Shown piece by piece: positions 58,370 to 64,000 of a DNA stretch of 64,000 nucleotides. Position numbers and translations under genes: made by a program. The notes under the pieces were generated by a model. It did not search any database, was not told the DNA's origin, and was given only the letters and a program-made list of their open reading frames with translations. The DNA is from Kocuria sp. TGY1127_2. Its GTDB lineage: Bacteria > Actinomycetota > Actinomycetes > Actinomycetales > Micrococcaceae. Within the stretch, counting starts at the first letter, position 1. Each line of letters starts with the position of its first letter. The stretch lies in contig NZ_AP022834.1 of assembly GCF_013394385.1 (NCBI RefSeq), positions 2,852,001 through 2,916,000 of the forward strand, given 5' to 3'.

Positions 58370-60877
58370 ATGCCCGTTCCCGAAATTCACCCTGACCAGC
58401 GCCGACCCGACGGCGTCGTCGCCGTGCACGACGCCCACCTGCATAATCTCCAACACGTCAGTACAGAATTCCCGCGGGGTGCGCTGGTTGCGTTCACCGG
58501 GGTTTCGGGATCCGGAAAGTCATCCCTCGCGTTCGGGACCATTCACGGTGAGTCGCAGCGGCGCTACCTGGAGTCCATTGCGCCTTTCGCCCGGCGACTG
58601 ATCGGGAGCACCATGGATCCTCGCGTCGAATCCCTGACGGGCCTGCCGCCCACGGTGGCCCTCGAACAGAGGAACAGCGCAGGCGGTGCTCGGTCGACCG
58701 TCGGCACCATCACGACCCTGTCCAATGGGATTCGTCTCCTCTACTCGCGCGCCGGCAATCATCCTGCCGAATCGCTTCAGCGAGGTTCCGCACTGCACGG
58801 CGGAAGGCTGTTGGCCGAGGCGTTCAGCCCCAATACGCCCGAGGGCATGTGCCCGCAGTGCCATGGTGCGGGCGTGCTTCACGAACCCACCGAGCGTTCG
58901 ATGGTCCCGGACCCGAACCTTTCGATCAACGACGGCGCGATACAAGCATGGCCGGGGGCGTGGCTCGGCAAGAATTTCCACGACATCTTGTTCACTCTCG
59001 ACATCGTGGACATGGATCTGCCGTGGCGGGAAATCCCCCAAGAGATCCGGGATTGGATCTTATTCACGGAAGATCAGCCGGTGATCGAGGTCCATCCGGA
59101 ACGCGGCGTGGATCAGACGCAACGCACGTACCAGGGCCGTTGGCGGTCAGTGAATCGCTATCTCCTTCAGACCGTGGACCAGGCCAAATCGGAGAAGACC
59201 CGCGCTCGTGCCCTGAAATACCTGGACACCTTCGAGTGCCCGACCTGCCACGGCCACCGGCTCAATCCCGATGCCCTGCGTGTGGAGTACCTCGACCAGA
59301 AGATCTACGAGCTCAACTCTCGCTCGGCCGAAGAGATTTTGGAGCTGTTCCAAGAACGTTGGCAGAAAGTCTCCGAACTTGATGAAACTCCCGAGACGGA
59401 GGCGGAGCGTCTGCTTCTTCCAAACGTAGTGCCGGTTCTCGAGACGATGGTCGGCTTGGGGTTGGGGCATCTCAGTCTTGACCGTCCCGCCCGCACCCTG
59501 TCCACGGGTGAAATGCAACGACTTCGTCTTTCGGCCCAACTGAGATCGGGGTTGTTCGGGGTCGCCTACGTTCTGGACGAGCCGTCCGCAGGCCTGCACC
59601 CCAGCGAGAAAGGCGTGCTTCTGGATCTCTTCGAACGGTTCATCGAGGACGGCAATTCGGTGCTTCTGGTCGAACACGATATGCGTCTGGTCGAACGCGC
59701 GGATTGGGCCGTCGACGTCGGCCCTGCGGCCGGCGTCGATGGAGGGCACATCTTGCACTCGGGTCCCGTGGCCGACCTCGCTCAGGTCAAGGAGTCCAAG
59801 ACGGCACCCTATCTGTATCAGCCATTGCCCGACCCCAGAACCGCCGATGCGGTCCGGACAGCCACGAGCCACCTGAGCATGGACGGCGTGACAGCACGGA
59901 ATGTGCGGGACGTGTCCGTCTCCTTCCCACTGGGCACCTTTGTGGCCCTGACCGGGGTGTCCGGCGCCGGCAAATCTACTCTCCTGGGTGAAGTTCTCGC
60001 ACCGATTCTCCGCAAAAGCGTTCGCTCGAGCGTCCTTGAGCAGGACGAGGAGGCCGGCAAGAACCTCACCATCGGAAAAGTATCCGGCACCGACGCAGTG
60101 GATCGTCTGGTACAGATCACGCAGAAACCCATCGGTCGGAGCCCACGGTCATGCTTGGCAACCTATACCGGTCTTTTCGACAGAGTCCGCAAGCTCTTCG
60201 CCTCAACCCTGGACGCACAAGCTCGCGGATGGGGTATCGGAAGATTCTCCTTCAACGTGACTGAAGGGCGCTGCCCCACGTGCCAAGGCGAAGGGCAGAT
60301 CGAGGTCGAACTCGTCTTCCTGCCGGGCAGCTACTCACCCTGCCCCGAATGTCACGGTGCTCGATACAATCCGGAAACTCTCGAAGTTTCCTGGAACGGC
60401 AAGAATGTCTCTGAGGTCCTGAGCCTTTCCGTGCGGGATGCCCTGGACTTCTTCGCCGACGAGGAGCACGTCTGCCGATCCCTGCGAGCGCTCGACGCCA
60501 TCGGACTTGGCTACCTGACCCTTGGTCAACCGGCTACGGAGCTTTCCGGCGGTGAGGCTCAGAGAATCAAACTCGCGACCGAGCTTCAGAGAGCCCCACG
60601 CGGTCACACCGTTTATCTTTTGGACGAGCCGACGACGGGGCTTCACCCTTCGGACGTGGACCTTCTGGTTGCCGAGCTCAACCGCCTCGTCGACCAGGGG
60701 AACACGGTCGTCGTGGCGGAACATGACCTGCGAGTTGTTGCGGGCGCTGACTGGGTCATTGACCTTGGCCCCGGTGCAGGTGAGCGAGGTGGTCAGTTAC
60801 TCGTCGCGGGTCCGCCGGCCGACGTCGCGGCGTGCGACGAGTCCGCAACGGGTCGGTGGATGAGAGGCGAGGGCTGA
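58370..60877 (+). CDS. Class II UvrA-like ABC ATPase (UvrA2)
   Basis: 835 residues, about 110 shorter than UvrA1 because the UvrB-binding insertion after the first Walker A region is absent. Two ABC modules are visible. The first has Walker A GVSGSGKSSLAF (about 44), zinc motifs CPQCHGAG and CPTCHGHR, and signature LSTGEMQRLRLS. The second has GVSGAGKSTLLG (about 532), zinc segment CPTCQGEG to CPECHGAR, signature LSGGEAQRIKLA and Walker B VYLLDEPTTGLHPSD. Class II UvrAs are linked to tolerance of DNA-binding antibiotics and oxidants rather than standard excision repair. GIY-YIG gene divergent; reductase gene convergent one base away. Confidence 0.88.
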   Translation: MPVPEIHPDQRRPDGVVAVHDAHLHNLQHVSTEFPRGALVAFTGVSGSGKSSLAFGTIHGESQRRYLESIAPFARRLIGSTMDPRVESLTGLPPTVALEQRNSAGGARSTVGTITTLSNGIRLLYSRAGNHPAESLQRGSALHGGRLLAEAFSPNTPEGMCPQCHGAGVLHEPTERSMVPDPNLSINDGAIQAWPGAWLGKNFHDILFTLDIVDMDLPWREIPQEIRDWILFTEDQPVIEVHPERGVDQTQRTYQGRWRSVNRYLLQTVDQAKSEKTRARALKYLDTFECPTCHGHRLNPDALRVEYLDQKIYELNSRSAEEILELFQERWQKVSELDETPETEAERLLLPNVVPVLETMVGLGLGHLSLDRPARTLSTGEMQRLRLSAQLRSGLFGVAYVLDEPSAGLHPSEKGVLLDLFERFIEDGNSVLLVEHDMRLVERADWAVDVGPAAGVDGGHILHSGPVADLAQVKESKTAPYLYQPLPDPRTADAVRTATSHLSMDGVTARNVRDVSVSFPLGTFVALTGVSGAGKSTLLGEVLAPILRKSVRSSVLEQDEEAGKNLTIGKVSGTDAVDRLVQITQKPIGRSPRSCLATYTGLFDRVRKLFASTLDAQARGWGIGRFSFNVTEGRCPTCQGEGQIEVELVFLPGSYSPCPECHGARYNPETLEVSWNGKNVSEVLSLSVRDALDFFADEEHVCRSLRALDAIGLGYLTLGQPATELSGGEAQRIKLATELQRAPRGHTVYLLDEPTTGLHPSDVDLLVAELNRLVDQGNTVVVAEHDLRVVAGADWVIDLGPGAGERGGQLLVAGPPADVAACDESATGRWMRGEG

Positions 60878-60878
60878 G

Positions 60879-61661
60879 TCAGCTTCCGGGGATTCGATGC
60901 GGATTGCCGTCGGCACGTATATATCTCAGCAGCAGTTCATCCCCCGAACGCAGGATCGACGCCAGTGAAAGTTGGGTCGGCGCGAATTCCGCGGACGTGG
61001 CCATTCGCCTGGCCGTTCCGGCGAGGAGCTTCGGGGCCATCGTCAGGCACAATTCGTCGACCGCGCCAGCGTGAAGAAAGGATCCGAACAGTTCGGGTCC
61101 GCCTTCACTGTGAATACGACGCAGACCTCGCGCAACCAGATCAGCCCGTACTGCATTCGGGTCCACAGAGAATCCACCGTCGGCGGAGGCGATGACGACG
61201 TCCGCCACTTCCGCCAGCGCGTAGCGGTGGGCTGCGTCAGCTTGCGCAGAAACGTAGACGACGGGGCGCACCGGTGCTTCGGTGAATACTGCGGAGTCCG
61301 GCGATAGTGCCGCCGAGCCGCTGACCAGGGCGAATACGGGTTGTGCGGGGAGCCCGTGAGCCGTGCGCCAGGCTGTGGCTTCCTCCGGCAGAACCATCGC
61401 ACCATAACCTTCGGTACGGACGGTTCCCGCACCCACCAGCACCACGTCCGCGAGGTACCGCAGAAGATCGAAGACGCGGGAATCACCAGGGCCTCCGAGG
61501 CTTCCCGAAACCCCGTTGACCGCGACCGCGCCGTCCAAGCTGGCGACGAAGTTCATGCGCAACCACCCGCCGTCATGCCCGTTTCCGGGTGAGTAGACGG
61601 AAAGGATCTGCTCGTCGGTCAGGGACTCGAGCGGGGTCGGGAAGACCGGGTCTATACTCAT
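60879..61661 (-). CDS. RibD C-terminal/DHFR-fold pyrimidine reductase-like protein
   Basis: ATG 61661 behind GAAGGA; 260 residues. A stand-alone RibD_C (dihydrofolate-reductase superfamily) domain: LRMNFVASLDGAVAVNGVSG near the N-terminus, DVVLVGAGTVRTEGYG (nucleotide-binding region), LRRIHSEGGPELFGSFL and VDELCLTMAPKLLAG. Relatives reduce the deaminated riboflavin precursor, and in mycobacteria RibD_C-type proteins can supply dihydrofolate reductase activity. Here the start overlaps the stop of a FolP2-like pteroate synthase gene by four bases, so a pterin or folate role is at least as likely as riboflavin synthesis. No other rib gene is nearby. Confidence 0.8.
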   Translation of the reverse strand: MSIDPVFPTPLESLTDEQILSVYSPGNGHDGGWLRMNFVASLDGAVAVNGVSGSLGGPGDSRVFDLLRYLADVVLVGAGTVRTEGYGAMVLPEEATAWRTAHGLPAQPVFALVSGSAALSPDSAVFTEAPVRPVVYVSAQADAAHRYALAEVADVVIASADGGFSVDPNAVRADLVARGLRRIHSEGGPELFGSFLHAGAVDELCLTMAPKLLAGTARRMATSAEFAPTQLSLASILRSGDELLLRYIRADGNPHRIPGS

Positions 61662-62536
61662 ACATTTCCTTCTGGCCGGGCGTTGTGCTCGACGCGCACG
61701 GGTGCCCGCCAACCGCGAATCGCCTCGTACATGCGGGCCGCGTCCACGGCCGCGGCGACGTCGTGCATCCGGACGATCCGGGCTCCGCGTTCGAGACAAG
61801 CCATCATTGCTGCGATCGAACCGGACACTCGCTCGCCCTGCGCCCGATCGAGGCTCTCGCCGATGAAGTCCTTATTGGACACCGCGGCCAGCAACGGCAG
61901 ACCCAGCGAGGCGAGCTCGTCCAGCCTCCGGGTGATCTCGAGCGTATGAAGAGTGTTTTTATCCAAGTCGTGCCCCGGATCGATGATGATCTTCTCACGC
62001 GGCACCCCAGCGTCCACCGCCCGATCCACGCGTTCGGCGAGGAATTCGCGGACCTCCCGCACGACGTCGGAGTAGGCCGCCGCAGGCTTTTCTTCACGAG
62101 GCTTCCCGGCGCTGTGGGTCACGACGACGTGCGCACCGGTATCCGCAATGGCCGACGCCATCCCGGGGTCGGCAAATCCGCTGGTGTCGTTGATCACCGA
62201 GGCCCCGGCGTCGACGGCAGCCCTTGCCACGTCGGCGCGATATGTGTCGACCGAGACGACGACGTCGCTCGCGGCCACAACACTGTGGACCACCGGCAAA
62301 ATACGGTCAAGCTCCTCAGCTGCGTCGACCACCGGCCCCCTCCCGAACGGGACGCCACCGATGTCTACCCAATCGGCACCCGTTTCCGCGGCCTGCAATG
62401 CCGAGGACACAGCCGCATCGACCTCGTAGGTTGCGCCGTGATCGTAGAAGGAATCCGGAGTTCGATTCACCACCGCCATCACCGCGACCTGTCGTTCGAA
62501 GTCGAATACCCGGCGTCCGATGCGGTGAAGGGTCAT
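61658..62536 (-). CDS. Dihydropteroate synthase paralogue (FolP2-like)
   Basis: 292 residues with the DHPS TIM barrel: VMAVVNRTPDSFYDHG (loop 1), DVVVSVDTYRADVARAAVDA, ASVINDTSGF, IIIDPGHDLDKNTLHTLE and ARIVRMHDV. The pterin/PABA segment that reads GGESTRPG in true FolP1 is ADWVDIGGVPFGRGPVVDAA here, the kind of change seen in mycobacterial FolP2, which does not support folate synthesis. Whether it still makes dihydropteroate is doubtful. It is translationally coupled to the RibD_C-like reductase, suggesting a shared pterin-related step. No folB, folK or folE is nearby. Confidence 0.82.
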   Translation of the reverse strand: MTLHRIGRRVFDFERQVAVMAVVNRTPDSFYDHGATYEVDAAVSSALQAAETGADWVDIGGVPFGRGPVVDAAEELDRILPVVHSVVAASDVVVSVDTYRADVARAAVDAGASVINDTSGFADPGMASAIADTGAHVVVTHSAGKPREEKPAAAYSDVVREVREFLAERVDRAVDAGVPREKIIIDPGHDLDKNTLHTLEITRRLDELASLGLPLLAAVSNKDFIGESLDRAQGERVSGSIAAMMACLERGARIVRMHDVAAAVDAARMYEAIRGWRAPVRVEHNARPEGNV

Positions 62537-62742
62537 GCGGTCCTTGGCTCCTGGGCGGATTCTGGGGCAGGTGGCGGTCAGGCCCCAGTTTAGCCATGTC
62601 GGCCGGGTCTTCGAAGCGGTTCACGTGCCGTCGTCATGGAACGTTATCGGTCGTGCTTCTCCTGCCCCGTTCAGGGGTGCATTTGAGTCTCGCTGACGTG
62701 CCGGGCCTGACCCTGTTCTTTCCATCCTCGGGGCTGAATAAT

Positions 62743-63321
62743 GTGGGCATAGACAGCAAAGAGGAAATACTGCTCTACCTCCGCAGCGATCGCGAGGCCC
62801 TGCTCTGGAAGCTCGAAGGGGTCACTGAACGTGAGGCTCGCATGCCGCGCACGCCCACGGGCACGAGCCTTGTCGGGATCGTCAAGCACATGGCCAACGT
62901 CGAGGTCGGCTATTTCAGTGAGGTTTTCGGTGGTCCATGGCCGAACGGTTCCGAAATAGTCTCACCGGAGGCTCTGGAGCAGGACCCACAGGAAGACTGG
63001 CACCTCACAGAAGGCGAGAGTGTCGCCGGAATCATCGATCTGTATCGACGCGTGGGCGACTTCGCCGACTCGGTCATTTTGGAGCTTCCGTTGGACACCA
63101 TCGGCACGGTTCCGTGGTGGCCTGAGGAACGCTCGCAACTCACACTTCATCGAGCCGCTGTCCATGTGCTCAACGACCTGTCCCGTCACGTGGGACACGC
63201 AGACATTCTGCGCGAGCAATTGGACGGGTCAACGGGGCTGAACCCAAACAACTCCAATCTTCCTGACCTTGATTGGTCGGATTACGCGAGTCGGCTTCGG
63301 ACCGATGCCGAGCGATACTGA
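62743..63321 (+). CDS. DinB/DUF664 family protein
   Basis: GTG 62743 gives 192 residues and fits the family N-terminus (SKEEILLYLRSDREALLWKL); the frame is open further upstream but without support. PTGTSLVGIVKHMANVEVGY supplies the first metal His, and LHRAAVHVLNDLSRHVGHAD the later pair (HVLNDLSRHVGH), the usual three-histidine site of the four-helix DinB-like fold. Some family members are mycothiol-dependent transferases or maleylpyruvate isomerase-like; this one is unassigned. The ribosome-binding site is weak, so the start is uncertain. Confidence 0.75.
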   Translation: MGIDSKEEILLYLRSDREALLWKLEGVTEREARMPRTPTGTSLVGIVKHMANVEVGYFSEVFGGPWPNGSEIVSPEALEQDPQEDWHLTEGESVAGIIDLYRRVGDFADSVILELPLDTIGTVPWWPEERSQLTLHRAAVHVLNDLSRHVGHADILREQLDGSTGLNPNNSNLPDLDWSDYASRLRTDAERY

Positions 63322-63364
63322 CGCCCCATGGGCAACCGCGTGAGCGTGGCCTCCGAACCGGCGC

Positions 63365-64000
63365 CTATTTCTCGCCTGCATCGTCGAACTGTTGGCGGAT
63401 CTGACGGGGCGAGACCAGGGGAATCTCCGAGGTCAGCGGCCGATGTTGCTTCTGCAGGCGGCGCTTGACCACCTGCCACAACAGCGCGAGCAACAGGAAC
63501 CAGAATGGGCTGAGAATCGCGGCAATGCGGGTATCCTCGCTCAGCGTCAAAGTCACGGCGATGAAAACGAAGAACGCGAGCACCACCCAGGGGGCGAGTC
63601 TGGGCAGAGGCATTCGGAAACCCGACGCATCGTGCCGATCGGGGTGCCTGCGGTAGTACAGAATGTAACTGACCACAATGGATCCCCACGTGAACAGGAT
63701 GTCTGCCGAACAAATCGAACTGACAACCGTGAAGGCCTGCGTCAGGGCATCACCACCCATCAGGAGCGGGACGGCGGCGAACAGGAAGACCGTGGTGAAG
63801 AAGACCGCCTTCATGGGTACGCCTCGCCGCGTCGTGTAGTTCAGCGCCTGGGGAGCGTGGCCGTCCTTGGACAGGCCGAAGGCCATGCGGGTTGCGGAAT
63901 AGACACCGGAATTGGCGCTCGACGCCGCTGAGGTCAACACGACCAGGTTGACGACCAGAGCTGCTCCGGCAAAACCGGCGTTGCCGAACATCGTGGTGAA
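63365..64000 (-). CDS. APC-family amino acid permease, C-terminal part
   Basis: The frame runs in from the right edge and stops at 63365-63367; 211 residues are visible. LVVLTSAASSANSGVYSATRM then LSKDGHAPQALNYTTRRGVP is the typical middle of amino acid/polyamine/organocation permeases of the CycA/AnsP group. Four more membrane helices and a basic cytoplasmic tail (VKRRLQKQHRP) follow. It imports an amino acid by proton symport; which one is unknown without the N-terminal half. Confidence 0.85.
   Translation of the reverse strand, partial: FTTMFGNAGFAGAALVVNLVVLTSAASSANSGVYSATRMAFGLSKDGHAPQALNYTTRRGVPMKAVFFTTVFLFAAVPLLMGGDALTQAFTVVSSICSADILFTWGSIVVSYILYYRRHPDRHDASGFRMPLPRLAPWVVLAFFVFIAVTLTLSEDTRIAAILSPFWFLLLALLWQVVKRRLQKQHRPLTSEIPLVSPRQIRQQFDDAGEK

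Noticed and set aside
1-64000. CRISPR array, rRNA, tRNA or complete insertion sequence
   Set aside because: No regularly spaced repeats, no tRNA-like cloverleaf sequence and no transposase frame were seen.

Overview
The window is GC-rich, densely coded chromosomal DNA from an actinobacterium, most likely a Micrococcales (Micrococcaceae-like) species. This rests on a desferrioxamine-type siderophore operon with a DtxR-type iron box, a FolP2-type pteroate synthase paralogue, an FBP zinc-finger protein, many GTG/TTG starts and signs of leaderless transcripts. The species cannot be named from sequence alone. No rRNA, tRNA, CRISPR array or complete insertion sequence was seen.

Layout. 1-6.6 kb: NUDIX-HAD fusion (cut by the window edge), a dicarboxylate-type MHS permease, PIN-PhoH ATPase, a secreted GH25 lysozyme, an SRPBCC protein and an amidase separated from its Tat signal by an in-frame stop. 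6.7-12.2 kb: a PucR-type regulator divergent from an MHS permease, an M20 amidohydrolase and a YtcJ-like amidohydrolase, with a perfect 23-bp palindrome over the regulator start; this looks like a substrate-induced catabolic module. 12.3-17.8 kb: YbaK deacylase, a membrane protein plus two-component system, a TauD dioxygenase and an orphan HsdR-N nuclease. 17.9-20.7 kb: aroE-like and quiC-like genes for quinate/shikimate breakdown to protocatechuate.

20.7-30.2 kb is an accessory island with lower and uneven GC: two divergent lipoprotein enzymes, a frameshifted DUF3800 gene, two pieces of a serine recombinase in circularly permuted order, a secreted SdpC-like candidate toxin with a membrane partner, truncated GNAT genes and several tiny genes. 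It appears to separate aroE-quiC from an MHS permease (30.2 kb) that may be their transporter.

31.8-41.3 kb: AI-2E family permease, a sulfur-scavenging operon (SfnB-like, MHS permease, NtaA/DszA-like monooxygenase), FabH, FBP protein, a DHA2-like exporter and an isochorismatase-fold protein lacking the usual cysteine. 41.5-46.8 kb: an iron-box-controlled desA-desB-desCD operon with acyltransferase and NIS synthetase fused. 46.8-56 kb: NAD formate dehydrogenase with a LysR regulator, PhoD phosphatase behind a possible PHO box, an HSL-type esterase, a small secreted protein, a YeeE-TusA fusion and an exporter. 56-64 kb: another exporter, a GIY-YIG protein beside a class II UvrA, a pyrimidine reductase-like gene overlapping a FolP2-like gene, a DinB/DUF664 protein and the end of an amino-acid permease.

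The region therefore reads as a nutrient-acquisition and catabolic stretch (seven major-facilitator transporters, iron, sulfur, phosphate, aromatic precursors, formate), interrupted by one mosaic mobile region.
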